Positions 8,947 through 18,124 are shown, counted from the first letter of the stretch. The stretch: 64,000 nt of DNA from Tabrizicola_A sp964393035 (GCA_964393035.1 CAYMRX010000002.1:248001-312000); one strand, 5' to 3'. Program-made: numbers and translations. The notes: a model not told the origin generated them from the letters alone.

Positions 8947-10191
8947 ATGACCGAGCACCTCACCACCGAAGTCGCCGTCCTTGGCGCGGGCGTTGTTGGC
9001 CTTGCCGTGGCCGAGGCGCTGATTGCCCAAGGGCATGAGGTCACGATCCTTGATCCGCATACGCCCGGCATGGGCGCGAGTTACGGCAATGCCGGCACCA
9101 TCGCCGATTATGCCGTGATGCCGGTGGGCAGCCCCGATGTGCTGAAAAACCTGCCGTCGCTTTTGTTTGACGACACCTCGCCCTTGGCGATCCGCCGCGC
9201 GGCGCTGCCGTCGCTGATGCCATGGCTCGCGCGCTTTGCCTGGCAATCGCTGCCCGGCCCGACCGCGCGCAACGCCGCCGCGATTGCGGGGCTTCTGGCC
9301 GATGCCGCCCCCCTGTGGCAGGGGCTGGCCCAGCGCATCGGGGGCGAGACGATCTTGCAGCATCGCGGCTGCCTTTATGTCTATGAAACTGCCGCCGCCT
9401 ATCGTGCCGCCCAAAGGGACATGGCCTATCGCCGAGGCCTTGGCATCACGGTTGACCTGATCGGCGCGGGGGAATTGGCCGACATGGAACCGGGCCTGCC
9501 CGATGTCAGCGGTGGCGCAGCGTTTTTCCCAAAAGCCGTGTTTTTGTCAGATCCCGGCCAGATGGTTGGGCTTTTGGCCAATCATGTATTGATAAAAGCC
9601 AACTTCCACCAAGTGCCCGCCCAAAGACTGACCCGCCAGATTGATGGCGTCAGAATTGATGCCCCCGGCCTGCGGCTGCATGCGCGCAAAGTGGTGATTG
9701 CGGCGGGGGCGCATTCCCGCGCCCTTGCCCGGCAGGCGGGCGACCGCGTGCCTTTGGACACCGAGCGCGGCTATCATCTGGAATGGGACATGCCCCAGCC
9801 CCGGCTGACCCGCCCCGCCTGCCCCACCGCGCGCGGGTTTTATCTATGCCCGATGACGGGGCGGCTCAGGGTGGCAGGCACGGTGGAACTCGGCGGGTTG
9901 ACCGCCCCGCCGTCGCCCCACCGGCTGCAAAAGCTGCTGGAAGGCGCGCGGGCCATCTTCCCCGATCTGCAAGAGCCAGACCGCGACTGGATGGGCTTTC
10001 GCCCCTCGATGCCCGATTCCGTTCCGGTGATCGGGCCTTCCGCCCAGGGCGGCGACATCCTGCATGCCTATGGCCACGGCCACATCGGCCTGACGCTGGC
10101 GCCCATCACCGGGCGGCTGGTGGCCGATCTGGTCGCTGGCCGCGCGCCAGAACGCGATCTGACCGCCACCCTGCCACACCGCTTTGCCTGA
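8947..10191 (+). CDS. DadA/DAO-family FAD-dependent oxidoreductase
   Basis: A 414-residue flavoprotein of the D-amino acid dehydrogenase / glycine oxidase superfamily. The N-terminal dinucleotide fold VAVLGAGVVGLAVAEAL sits at about residues 8-24, and the C-terminal FAD-contact region includes GFRPSMPDSVPVIGPS and HAYGHGHIGLTLAP. Such enzymes oxidise C-N bonds of amino acids or secondary amines; PuuB, which oxidises gamma-glutamylputrescine, is in the same superfamily. It is last in the rightward gene set that starts at 3959 and is followed by a strong terminator at 10203-10227, marking the likely operon end. Confidence 0.88.
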   Translation: MTEHLTTEVAVLGAGVVGLAVAEALIAQGHEVTILDPHTPGMGASYGNAGTIADYAVMPVGSPDVLKNLPSLLFDDTSPLAIRRAALPSLMPWLARFAWQSLPGPTARNAAAIAGLLADAAPLWQGLAQRIGGETILQHRGCLYVYETAAAYRAAQRDMAYRRGLGITVDLIGAGELADMEPGLPDVSGGAAFFPKAVFLSDPGQMVGLLANHVLIKANFHQVPAQRLTRQIDGVRIDAPGLRLHARKVVIAAGAHSRALARQAGDRVPLDTERGYHLEWDMPQPRLTRPACPTARGFYLCPMTGRLRVAGTVELGGLTAPPSPHRLQKLLEGARAIFPDLQEPDRDWMGFRPSMPDSVPVIGPSAQGGDILHAYGHGHIGLTLAPITGRLVADLVAGRAPERDLTATLPHRFA

Positions 10192-10202
10192 AAGCCAAAG
10201 CA

Positions 10203-10227
10203 AAAGGCCGCCCCGAGGGCGGCCTTT
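10203..10227. terminator. Bidirectional rho-independent-type hairpin
   Basis: A perfect 10-base stem, AAAGGCCGCC (10203-10212) with GGCGGCCTTT (10218-10227), closed by a five-base loop. It lies between the convergent flavoprotein and TerC genes and the stem carries A-rich and T-rich ends suitable for both directions. Confidence 0.85.
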
Positions 10228-10233
10228 GGTCGT

Positions 10234-10896
10234 TTAGCTGAGATAGCTCAGCACGAAGGGTTCCACCTCGTGCCAGCCTTCCCACATCATCTTCAGCGCC
10301 ACATACACGATGATCGCCAGACCAACGAAAGCAATCCAGCGGTGCTTGTTCAAAAGCTTGGCGATGAAGCTCGCGGCAAGGCCCATCATGGCGATCGACA
10401 GCGCAAGGCCAATGACCAGCACGGTCGGGTGGTCCTTGGCGGCCCCGGCCACGGCCAGCACGTTGTCCAAGGACATCGAAACGTCGGCAATCACGATCTG
10501 CCAAGCGGCTTGGGCAAAGGTCTTGCGCGGCGCATCATCCGCCACCGCACCATCGGCGTCGAGGTCTTCGTTGGACAGGGCCTCCATCGCCTCAAGATCA
10601 TGCTCATGCGCGCCGACGCGCAGTTCCTGCCACATTTTCCAGCAGACCCAGAGCAGCAAAATCCCCCCGGCGAGCAAAAGCCCGACAATGGCCAGAAGCT
10701 GCGTCGTGATCAGCGCAAAGCCGATCCGCATGACGGTCGCGGCGCCGATCCCGACCAGAATGGCCCGGGCACGTTGCTCTCTGGGCAGACCGGCTGCGGC
10801 AAGGCCAATGACAATCGCATTGTCGCCCGCCAATACCAAATCAATTCCGATGACCTGCATCAGGGCGATAAAGCCCTCATAGGTGAAGATTTCCAT
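10234..10896 (-). CDS. TerC/YjbE-family integral membrane protein
   Basis: A 220-residue membrane protein with six to seven hydrophobic segments in two halves. Each half carries the acidic TerC motif: LAGDNAIVIG near the N-terminus and MSLDNVLAVAG after a central acidic cytosolic loop (about residues 85-125). TerC-family proteins are linked to tellurite resistance and to manganese or other metal export in exoenzyme metallation. No ter genes are nearby, so a metal-ion role is more likely than tellurite resistance, by family analogy. Confidence 0.87.
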   Translation of the reverse strand: MEIFTYEGFIALMQVIGIDLVLAGDNAIVIGLAAAGLPREQRARAILVGIGAATVMRIGFALITTQLLAIVGLLLAGGILLLWVCWKMWQELRVGAHEHDLEAMEALSNEDLDADGAVADDAPRKTFAQAAWQIVIADVSMSLDNVLAVAGAAKDHPTVLVIGLALSIAMMGLAASFIAKLLNKHRWIAFVGLAIIVYVALKMMWEGWHEVEPFVLSYLS

Positions 10897-11004
10897 GCGT
10901 CCCTCTATGCTTTGCCTTTGCGGCCTTTGGCGTCACTTAAGGAGAGACGCGCCCAGTTTCAAGCGCGCCGGCACGCCCCGCCAGCCGCGCGGGGCAAATG
11001 GGGA

Positions 11005-11445
11005 TCAGCCTGCCTTTGGTCGCGATGGCAGCGGGAACGCTTTGTCATAGCCCCAGTTGAAGCCCAAAGCATAGACAAGATAGAACCCCGCCAAGGCCAG
11101 ATCCATCACGAAGGCCTCCCACAGGGGGACCGCCAGATACCAGGCGATGAAGGGCACCAAGAGCAGCAAAAGCCCGGCCTCGAACAAAAACGCATGCAGC
11201 AACCGGCCCAGCGCCGTCTTGTTCAGCGGTTTGCCCAGCGCGACCAACGCATGGTCAAACCCGAGATTGTAGACATAGTTCCAGCCCATCGCGACCGTGG
11301 TCGACACCACGGCGACCACCCCGAAATGCGCCATCTCCACCCCAAAGACCAAGCCGCCCAGAGGGGCGACGAGGATCAGCGCGATGATTTCGAACATCAC
11401 CGCATGGCGGACACGGTCGCGCGGGGTGCGCATGATGGGTTTCAT
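11005..11445 (-). CDS. PACE-family efflux transporter (AceI-like)
   Basis: A 146-residue membrane protein with two bacterial transmembrane-pair domains, four helices in total. The conserved N-terminal pattern RxxHxxxFE is present as RVRHAVMFEI, giving the essential membrane Glu at position 19 (Glu15 in AceI). The family exports chlorhexidine and related biocides, with short-chain diamines as natural substrates in AceI. A diamine role would fit this amine-rich region, but that is inference. An alternative start four residues downstream (MRTPRD) is possible. Confidence 0.87.
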   Translation of the reverse strand: MKPIMRTPRDRVRHAVMFEIIALILVAPLGGLVFGVEMAHFGVVAVVSTTVAMGWNYVYNLGFDHALVALGKPLNKTALGRLLHAFLFEAGLLLLLVPFIAWYLAVPLWEAFVMDLALAGFYLVYALGFNWGYDKAFPLPSRPKAG

Positions 11446-11726
11446 CGGTTGGACCTTTCAAGAAACGAAACGGGGCCATACTGCCTGACGCAGGACCGAA
11501 AGGGCCTGCCGTGGCCCTATATGCGATATGAAAACAACGCATGCCAGAGTGCGGCAAATCATCGTCCCAAGACCGCAATGGCCCATCGAAAGCAAAGCCC
11601 CCGCCTTTATGGCTGGCGAAAGGGCAATGACCAAACGGCGCTTGACCCTTTCAGGCGGCTTAATCCCTGATCGAAATCGACAGCTACGATACAGCCCATT
11701 TTCGGGGCAAATCGGATTGCCATGTG
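11446..11726. other. 281-base stretch without a supported gene
   Basis: Between the PACE start and the 3' end of the 2-hydroxyacid dehydrogenase gene. A short rightward frame starting at 11528 runs antisense into the dehydrogenase gene and has no family features. I see no convincing hairpin or RNA here. Confidence 0.5.
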
Positions 11727-12713
11727 TTACAACATCCCCGGCACCACCTGATCCGGCGGGCGGTGGCCATCGGCGAAGGTCTTGATGTTGATGATGACCT
11801 TCTCACCCTGTTCGATCCGGCCCTCCACGGTGGCCGAGCCCATATGCGGCAACAGGACCACATTCGGCAAGGCGCGCAGGTCAGGCGACACATCGGTGCC
11901 GTGTTCGTAAACATCCAACCCCGCGCCGGCCAATTCGCGGGCGGCCAGCATCCGGGTCAGGGCGTTTTCGTCAATCACCTCACCGCGCGAGGTGTTGATG
12001 ATGACGGCGGAAGGTTTCATCAGTTTCAACCGCCGGGCGTTCATCAGATGGAAGGTTGACGGCGTGTGCGGGCAGTTGATCGACAGGATGTCCATGCGCG
12101 ACACCATCTGATCCAGACTTTCCCAATAGGTCGCGTCCAGTTCCTGCTCGATCTCGGGGCGCAGGCGTTTGCGGTTGTGGTAATGCACCTGCAAGCCAAA
12201 GGCGCGGGCGCGCCGCGCCACGGCCTGACCGATCCGGCCCATGCCAAGGATCCCCAAACGCCGCCCGCCCAGACGCCCGCCCAGAAACGCGGTCGGCGCC
12301 CAGCCTTCCCATTTGCCCGATTGCATCACGGCCAGACCTTCGGGGATGCGGCGGGTGACGGACAGCATCAGCGCCATGGTCATGTCGGCGGTGTCTTCGG
12401 TGACCACACCGGGGGTATTCGACACCAGAATTCCCCGGCTGCGCGCCGTGGCCACATCAATATGGTCCACGCCAGCTCCGAAAGAGGCGATCAGCCGCAG
12501 CCGCTCCCCCGCCTTGGCGATCAGCCCCGCATCAATCTGGTCGGTGATCGTCGGCACCAGCACATCGGCGCGCGCCATGGCGGCGGCCAGCTCCTCGCGG
12601 GTCATCGGGCGGTCATCGTCGCGCAACTCGACATCGAACAATTCCTTCATCCGTGTCTCCACGGGTTCGGGCAAGCGTCGCGTCACGACAACACTCAGAC
12701 GTCCTGCGGGCAT
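11727..12713 (-). CDS. D-2-hydroxyacid dehydrogenase (glyoxylate reductase type)
   Basis: A 328-residue NAD(P)-dependent 2-hydroxyacid dehydrogenase. The Rossmann motif LGILGMGRIGQAV spans about 153-165; catalytic residues are Arg243 in NTSRGEV, probably Glu270 and His290 in LLPHMGS. The frame extends further upstream over the SH3 gene, but the start at 12713 is supported by a GGGAGG ribosome site and by alignment to the usual family N-terminus. It likely interconverts a 2-keto acid and a D-2-hydroxy acid such as glyoxylate/glycolate. It is divergent from the SH3 gene. Confidence 0.9.
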   Translation of the reverse strand: MPAGRLSVVVTRRLPEPVETRMKELFDVELRDDDRPMTREELAAAMARADVLVPTITDQIDAGLIAKAGERLRLIASFGAGVDHIDVATARSRGILVSNTPGVVTEDTADMTMALMLSVTRRIPEGLAVMQSGKWEGWAPTAFLGGRLGGRRLGILGMGRIGQAVARRARAFGLQVHYHNRKRLRPEIEQELDATYWESLDQMVSRMDILSINCPHTPSTFHLMNARRLKLMKPSAVIINTSRGEVIDENALTRMLAARELAGAGLDVYEHGTDVSPDLRALPNVVLLPHMGSATVEGRIEQGEKVIINIKTFADGHRPPDQVVPGML

Positions 12714-12852
12714 CGGGGCCTCCCTGCACTTCCAAATCCTCGTCCAGAATGGCAAAGTGACGGGAAGCGGGGCGAGGCACAAGCCCCGGTGAGCGATAAC
12801 AGCAATCCTTGGCACGGACATTCCACCAAAGGGTCTGCGAAAGGCACGGGCG

Positions 12853-13584
12853 ATGATGGGAATTCGGGAAGCCGCGGCGGCGGTTCTGGCGCTGGGGATC
12901 AGCGCAGGCGGCGCCATGGCGCAAGTCAGCGGCGAGGCAACGGCCACCTTGGGCGCCCCTGTCGAAAGCGCCGCAACGGGCGTCACCTCCTCGCCGCGGC
13001 CCAAGACGCGCTCGGGCATTGCGCCGCCCACGCCTGAGGTGGCCGAACCTGTTGTCGCGGCCCCTGCCCCCGTCCAACCTGCCGCCACCGCGCCAAGTGC
13101 GGCCGCAACGACACCCGCCCCGGCTGTCAAGCCAGCCACTCCCCCGCGCGATCCGTCAAAGGGCGCTGTCACCAACCTGCCAATCCCGCGTTTCGTCAGC
13201 CTGAAGGGCAATGAGGGCAACGCCCGCCGTGGCCCCAGCCTGACCCACCGCATTGATTGGGTGTTCACCACCGCAGGGATGCCGCTGCGTGTGACGGCCG
13301 AACATGAAAACTGGCGCCGGGTTGAGGATGCCGAGGGCATGGGCGGATGGGTGCATTACGCGCTGTTGTCCGGGGTGCGCGCGGCCTTGGTGACCGCCGA
13401 CAGGGCCAAGTTCCATACCAAGCCCGAGGCGCAGGCCTCCATCCTCTTTGAGGCCGAGCGCGGCGTGACGGGCCGGCTGTTGGAATGTCAGCCGAATTGG
13501 TGCCGGATGAACATTCAGGGCGAAAAGGGGTGGGTGGAAAAAACCGCGCTCTGGGGTGTCTTGCCGGGAGAAGTGCTGGAATAA
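12853..13584 (+). CDS. Exported SH3-domain protein
   Basis: A 243-residue protein with a signal peptide (cleavage likely after GAMA, about residue 23), a low-complexity Ala/Pro/Thr-rich linker (about 28-105) and two bacterial SH3-like repeats. The first contains GNARRGPSLTHRIDW and WVHYALLSG; the second contains FHTKPE and LECQPNWCRMN followed by GEKGWVEKTALWGV. SH3 proteins of this type act in the periplasm and often bind cell-wall material. Two adjacent ATG codons at 12853 and 12856 leave the exact start open. Confidence 0.85.
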   Translation: MMGIREAAAAVLALGISAGGAMAQVSGEATATLGAPVESAATGVTSSPRPKTRSGIAPPTPEVAEPVVAAPAPVQPAATAPSAAATTPAPAVKPATPPRDPSKGAVTNLPIPRFVSLKGNEGNARRGPSLTHRIDWVFTTAGMPLRVTAEHENWRRVEDAEGMGGWVHYALLSGVRAALVTADRAKFHTKPEAQASILFEAERGVTGRLLECQPNWCRMNIQGEKGWVEKTALWGVLPGEVLE

Positions 13585-13705
13585 GGCCGCGGTACGGGGC
13601 GTTGCGGCCAAGGCTGGGCCGCCCCGTGGCCTTGCACAACTTCGCGCTTGATCGGCCCCCTTCATGGCCTTATGCGGCAGGCCTGCCTTTTATCGCGAGT
13701 CCCCG

Positions 13706-14590
13706 ATGTCGCCCCATGCCTCCACCCGCCTGACCCTGACCGCCGGCGCGGCGTCGGTTGGCATGGCCGCGCTATTGGTGGCCTTGAAACTCTGGGCCTT
13801 GGGGGAAACCGGGGCGCTGTCGGTCGCCGCATCGCTGGCAGACAGCGCGATGGACCTGATGATGTCGCTGGCCGCGATGGCAGCCCTGATCTATGCCGCC
13901 AAACCCGCCGATGAAGATCACGCCTTTGGCCATACCAGCGCCGAAGACCTTGCCGCCTTGGGGCAGGCGATCTTTATTCTGATTTCTGCCGCCATCATCG
14001 CCTTTGCCGCCAGCCAGCGGTTGCTGGACCCGACCTCGGCCCCCCTGCAATCGCAGGGCCGGGGCATGGTGGTGATGGGGCTTTCCGTTGTGCTGACGCT
14101 GGGGCTTGTGATCTGGCAGGGCCGGGTGGCCCGCCGCACCGGGTCCAAGGTGGTGGCGGCCGACCGGCTGCATTATCTTGGGGATCTTTTGCCGAATATC
14201 GGCGCCATCGCCTCGCTTTGGGCGTCCTCGACCTTTGGTATGGGTCAGATCGACAGCATCGTGGCCATCGGGGCCGCCGTCATGCTGTCCTTGGGGGCGC
14301 TGCGCATTGGCAAGGGCGCGTGGGACGCGCTGATGGATCGCCGGGCCGATCCTGACATCATTGCGGGCATCGGCCGCATCGCGGCCAACTGGCCGGGCGT
14401 CCATGGTTATCACGATCTGAAAACCCGAACGGCAGGCAGTCGGATTTTCGTCAACCTGCATATCGAACTGGATGGCAACCAGACCCTGCGAGAGGCGCAT
14501 GGCATTGGCGCGGGCTTGCGGCGGGCCATCTTGCAGGCCTATCCGCAGGCCGATGTCATCATCCACAAGGATGTCTCGGGCGAGACATGA
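13706..14590 (+). CDS. Cation diffusion facilitator family metal exporter (FieF-like)
   Basis: A 294-residue CDF transporter with about six membrane helices and a C-terminal cytosolic domain. The metal site residues are Asp46 and Asp50 in LADSAMDLMMS and His156 and Asp160 in LHYLGD, the same DD-HD set and spacing as E. coli FieF (Asp45, Asp49, His153, Asp157). It should use the proton gradient to export Zn2+ and/or Fe2+ from the cytosol. The start at 13706 (MSPHAS) is preferred over an upstream in-frame ATG at 13664 because the extension is not membrane-like or family-like. Confidence 0.9.
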   Translation: MSPHASTRLTLTAGAASVGMAALLVALKLWALGETGALSVAASLADSAMDLMMSLAAMAALIYAAKPADEDHAFGHTSAEDLAALGQAIFILISAAIIAFAASQRLLDPTSAPLQSQGRGMVVMGLSVVLTLGLVIWQGRVARRTGSKVVAADRLHYLGDLLPNIGAIASLWASSTFGMGQIDSIVAIGAAVMLSLGALRIGKGAWDALMDRRADPDIIAGIGRIAANWPGVHGYHDLKTRTAGSRIFVNLHIELDGNQTLREAHGIGAGLRRAILQAYPQADVIIHKDVSGET

Positions 14591-14738
14591 GGCGTTCGGT
14601 GACAGACCTCCCCGGTCAACGGCGCCATTCGAGATAAAATTCGCTCCGTTTTTCTGATCGCCAGACCTTTGGCTCTTGCATAATCTTGCGACAGGGGGCA
14701 CCGTCCCGACAATTATTCACTTGTATAACAGCAGCAAG

Positions 14739-15365
14739 ATGTCCACCGATCGCAAGATCTACAAACGGGAAAGCGAAGAAGCGCGGCGTGACGCCCTGAT
14801 TGCGGCCGCCATGGATCTTGTGGCTACGGGGGGGCCACAGGCGGCGACCGTGCGCGCCATTGCGGGCCGGGCCGGCGTGACACCGGGGCTGATCCGCCAC
14901 TATTTTTCGTCAAAAGAAGAACTGACCCGCGCCGCCTACCGCCGCTTGATGGAAATGCTGACCCGTGACAGCACGGCGGCCATTCTGAACGGCGATCTGG
15001 GGCCGAAGGGGCGGCTCGTGGCTTTTGTCTCGGCCTCGTTGCGCCCGCCTGTGGTCGATCCGAAGCGGCTTGGCCTTTGGGCGGGTTTTCTCAATACGCT
15101 GCGCACGGACCCCGCCATGCGCGAGATCCATGAACAGGGGTATCGCGCCTATCGCGACATTCTGGAGATGCTCATCGCGCAATTGCCCCGCCCGACCATC
15201 CTGCCCGAGCAGATCCGCCGCGACGCCATCGCCTGCAACGCCGTGATCGACGGGCTGTGGCTGGAAGGTTCCGCCCTGCCCGAGGGCTTTACGGCCGGCG
15301 AGTTGGAATCCATCGGCCTTGCCGCCATCTCTGCCATTTTGAACATTGATCTGACAGGTGCTTGA
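14739..15365 (+). CDS. TetR-family regulator, BetI-like
   Basis: A 208-residue repressor-type protein. The helix-turn-helix is clear in the first 65 residues (TVRAIAGRAGVTPGLIRHYF), and the ligand domain has the BetI-like segment around LWAGFLNTLRTDPAMREIHEQGYRAYRD. The start at 14739 (MSTDRK) is chosen over the longer frame from 14676. Three bases separate its stop from the aminotransferase gene, so it is probably first gene of that operon and may regulate it. BetI relatives sense choline-like or other amine ligands; the ligand here is unknown. Confidence 0.87.
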   Translation: MSTDRKIYKRESEEARRDALIAAAMDLVATGGPQAATVRAIAGRAGVTPGLIRHYFSSKEELTRAAYRRLMEMLTRDSTAAILNGDLGPKGRLVAFVSASLRPPVVDPKRLGLWAGFLNTLRTDPAMREIHEQGYRAYRDILEMLIAQLPRPTILPEQIRRDAIACNAVIDGLWLEGSALPEGFTAGELESIGLAAISAILNIDLTGA

Positions 15366-15368
15366 CCC

Positions 15369-16556
15369 ATGCGCTACTCTCCCCTGATCCAACGCCTGCA
15401 AGGTCTTGGCGGTGCCAAATGGGAGGTTCACCACCTTGCCCGCCAGATGAAGGCCGAAGGGCGCGAGGTGATCGAACTGACCATCGGCGAGCCGGATGTG
15501 CCCTGCCCGCCCGGCCTGATCGCCGCCGCCTCCACCGCGATGACCGCCGGGCGCACCGGCTATTCCAATGGGCATGGCGAGCCTGCGGCCCTTGCCGCCC
15601 TTGCCGCGCGCTATACTGCCCGCCGGGGCCGTGCCTTTGGACCGGACAACGTGCTGACATTGCCCGGCACCCAGACCGCACTTTATGCTGTTCTCTGCAC
15701 GCTCTTGGGTCCGGGGGACGAGGTGATCGTCGCCGACCCGATGTATGCCACCTATGAAGGGCTGATCGCCGCCACCGGCGCTGCGGCGGTTGCCGTTGGC
15801 CTGCGCCCCGAGATGGGCTTTCGCCTGCAAGCCGCCGATGTGGCCCCCAAGATCACGGCGCGAACACGCGTCTTGTTCCTGAATTCGCCCCACAACCCCA
15901 CCGGCGCCGTTCTGCGGGCCGCCGACATCGCGGCCCTTGGCGCCTTGGCGCGCGCGCATGATCTGTGGATCGTCGCCGATGAGGTTTATGAGGATCTGAT
16001 TTTCGACGGCGTGCCCTTTGCCTCGCCCTTGGATTTCCCCGATCTGGCCGAACGCACCGTCGTCACCTCGTCCATCTCCAAATCCCACGCCGCGCCGGGG
16101 TTCCGGTCGGGCTGGTGCGTTGGCCCCGAGGCGTTTTGCGCGAAACTGCTGCCGCTTTCCGAAACCATGCTGTTCGGCAGCCAACCCTTCATCGCCGACA
16201 TGACCGCACAGGCCATCACCGAGGGCTCCCCCGTGGCACGCGGCATGGCCGAACGCTTTGCCCGCCGCGCCGCGCTGATCCATCGGCGGCTGCACGGGGC
16301 GGCGGGCCTTGCCGTTCACCGCCCCGAGGCGGGGATGTTCGCACTTCTGAACATCCGTACCACCGGGATGAGCGGCGAAGCCTTTGCCCGCGCCCTTCTT
16401 TTGCAAACCGGCGTTGCCTGCATGCCCGGCGAAAGTTTCGGCACCGGGCTGGCCGGATGGCTCCGGCTGTCGCTGACCCAACCCGATGCCGCTATTGAGG
16501 CCGCCTGTGACCGTATCGCCGCCTTTGCCGGCCAAACCCAAGGAGAAGCCGCATGA
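15369..16556 (+). CDS. aruH: Class I/II aminotransferase, AruH-like arginine:pyruvate transaminase
   Basis: A 395-residue PLP aminotransferase. PLP contacts are visible: NSPHNPTG (172-179), ADEVYEDL (203-210) and the Schiff-base Lys238 in SSISKSHAAPGFRSGW. The N-terminus MRYSPLIQRL and the TQTALYAV and GDEVIVADPMYATYE segments recall Pseudomonas aeruginosa AruH, which transfers the alpha-amino group of L-arginine to pyruvate. The pairing supports this: the next gene overlaps by four bases (ATGA) and looks like AruI. The symbol is given by resemblance from memory plus context; broad-specificity aspartate aminotransferase is the alternative. Confidence 0.75.
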   Translation: MRYSPLIQRLQGLGGAKWEVHHLARQMKAEGREVIELTIGEPDVPCPPGLIAAASTAMTAGRTGYSNGHGEPAALAALAARYTARRGRAFGPDNVLTLPGTQTALYAVLCTLLGPGDEVIVADPMYATYEGLIAATGAAAVAVGLRPEMGFRLQAADVAPKITARTRVLFLNSPHNPTGAVLRAADIAALGALARAHDLWIVADEVYEDLIFDGVPFASPLDFPDLAERTVVTSSISKSHAAPGFRSGWCVGPEAFCAKLLPLSETMLFGSQPFIADMTAQAITEGSPVARGMAERFARRAALIHRRLHGAAGLAVHRPEAGMFALLNIRTTGMSGEAFARALLLQTGVACMPGESFGTGLAGWLRLSLTQPDAAIEAACDRIAAFAGQTQGEAA

Positions 16557-18124
16557 ACACCGTCGGCATGAGACTGGTCGAGGGGCTGCACGCCCGTGGC
16601 GTCGAGGTGGTTTTTGGCATCCCCGGCGTGCATACCGTTGAAATGTATCGCGGGTTGTCCGGCAGCCCTGTGCGCCATGTCACCGCGCGCCACGAACAAG
16701 GCTGCGCCTTCATGGCCGATGGCTATGCCCGCGCCAGCGGCAAGCCCGGCGTGGCGCTGGTCATCACCGGCCCCGGCCTGACCAATGCGCTGACCGCCAT
16801 GGCCCAAGCCCGCGAGGATTCCATTCCGATGCTGGTGATTTCTGGCGTCAATCGCCGTGGCTCTTTGGGCAAGGGGTGGGGGCTGTTGCACGAACTGCCC
16901 GACCAACAGGCCATGGTTGCCGCACTCTGCCCGACCCGGCGCATCACCGACCCGTCCCAAGTGGCCGAAACGCTGGACTGGGCCTTTGCCACCATGGCCA
17001 CCGGCCGCCCCGGCCCCGTGCATATCGAGGTGCCGACCGATGTGATGCCGATGGATTGTGCCGCCCTTCCCGCACCAAAAGCACCCGCGCCGCGCGCCAC
17101 GGCAAAGGGCGTGGAAGAGGCAGCCCCCCTTCTCAACGCGGCCCGTCGCGTGGTGATCCTTGCCGGAGGCGGGACGCGCGGGCAGGAAACGGCGCTGCAA
17201 GCCCTGGCCGAAAAGCTGGACGCCCCCGTGGTGCAAACCACCAACGCCCGCGGTCAGATGCACGACCATCCTTTGACCGTCCCGGCCTCGCCCAGCCTGT
17301 CATCGGTGCGCGAGTTGGTCCGGGGCGCGGATCGCGTGCTGGCCATCGGCACCGAATTCGGCTGGACCGATTACGACATGTATGTCGTGGGCGACCTGCC
17401 CGCCCCCGAAGACATGATCCGTATCGACGCCTGCGCCGAACAGCTTGCCCGGTTGCCCGCCGCCCTGCGCCTGCATGGGGACGCGGGCGCAACCATGGCG
17501 GCACTTTTGCCGCTGGTGACCGCCCGCAAAACCGATGGGGCCGCCCGCGCCGAGACGACCCGCGCCAAGGCTCGCGCCGAGATCGGCCAGTTGGAACCGC
17601 TGATGCCGAACCGGCTGGAGATGGTCGAGGTGATCCGCCGTGCCCTGCCGAATTGCCTGATCGTGGCCGATAGCACCCAGCCGATCTATGCCGCGAACCT
17701 CTATTACGACCATGACCGCCCGCATGGCTTTTTCAATGCCGCAACCGGCTATGGCGCGCTTGGCTATGGCCCCGGCGCCGCCGTCGGCGCGGCCATCGGC
17801 GCGCCAGGGGTCAAGGTAGTCTGTCTGATCGGCGATGGCGGCTTGCAGTTTTCTCCGGGCGAGTTGCGCACCGCCGTGGACGAAAACCTGCCGATCACCT
17901 TCCTTGTCTGGAACAACGCCGCCTATAATGAGATCGCCGACGCCATGCGCGCGGCCAATACCGAAGTCATCGGCTGTCACCCCTCGCCTTTGAAAATGGA
18001 GCCTTTCGCCGCCGCCTGCGATCTGCCCTTCACCTCGGTGCCGCTGGACCCCGAGACGCTGCATTGGGCGCTGTCGCAACCCCATGACGGGCCAAGGCTG
18101 ATCGAGGTGCGGGTGAAAGCATGA
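16553..18124 (+). CDS. aruI: TPP-dependent decarboxylase, AruI-like 2-ketoarginine decarboxylase
   Basis: A 523-residue thiamine-diphosphate enzyme of the acetolactate synthase fold. The activating Glu48 lies in TARHEQGCAFMADGYARASGK, and the Mg-TPP motif GDGG...NN spans about residues 427-455 (LIGDGGLQFS to LVWNNAAYNE). The N-terminal VVFGIPGVHTVEMYRGLSGS closely resembles AruI, which decarboxylates 5-guanidino-2-oxopentanoate to 4-guanidinobutyraldehyde. Overlap with the AruH-like gene (ATGA, 16553-16556) implies coupled translation. No regulatory subunit gene (IlvN type) is present, arguing against acetolactate synthase. The downstream aldehyde dehydrogenase and guanidinobutyrase of the arginine transaminase pathway are not adjacent. 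Confidence 0.8.
   Translation: MNTVGMRLVEGLHARGVEVVFGIPGVHTVEMYRGLSGSPVRHVTARHEQGCAFMADGYARASGKPGVALVITGPGLTNALTAMAQAREDSIPMLVISGVNRRGSLGKGWGLLHELPDQQAMVAALCPTRRITDPSQVAETLDWAFATMATGRPGPVHIEVPTDVMPMDCAALPAPKAPAPRATAKGVEEAAPLLNAARRVVILAGGGTRGQETALQALAEKLDAPVVQTTNARGQMHDHPLTVPASPSLSSVRELVRGADRVLAIGTEFGWTDYDMYVVGDLPAPEDMIRIDACAEQLARLPAALRLHGDAGATMAALLPLVTARKTDGAARAETTRAKARAEIGQLEPLMPNRLEMVEVIRRALPNCLIVADSTQPIYAANLYYDHDRPHGFFNAATGYGALGYGPGAAVGAAIGAPGVKVVCLIGDGGLQFSPGELRTAVDENLPITFLVWNNAAYNEIADAMRAANTEVIGCHPSPLKMEPFAAACDLPFTSVPLDPETLHWALSQPHDGPRLIEVRVKA

Noticed and set aside
11528..11785. 85-codon frame between the PACE and 2-hydroxyacid dehydrogenase genes
   Set aside because: It runs antisense into the dehydrogenase gene, has no ribosome site and no recognisable features.
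14910..16541. 543-codon frame antisense to the AruH-like gene
   Set aside because: No ribosome site or family features; the plus strand is clearly coding with intact PLP motifs.
16553..18124. Acetolactate synthase large subunit
   Set aside because: No small subunit gene, and the N-terminal and context match AruI better.
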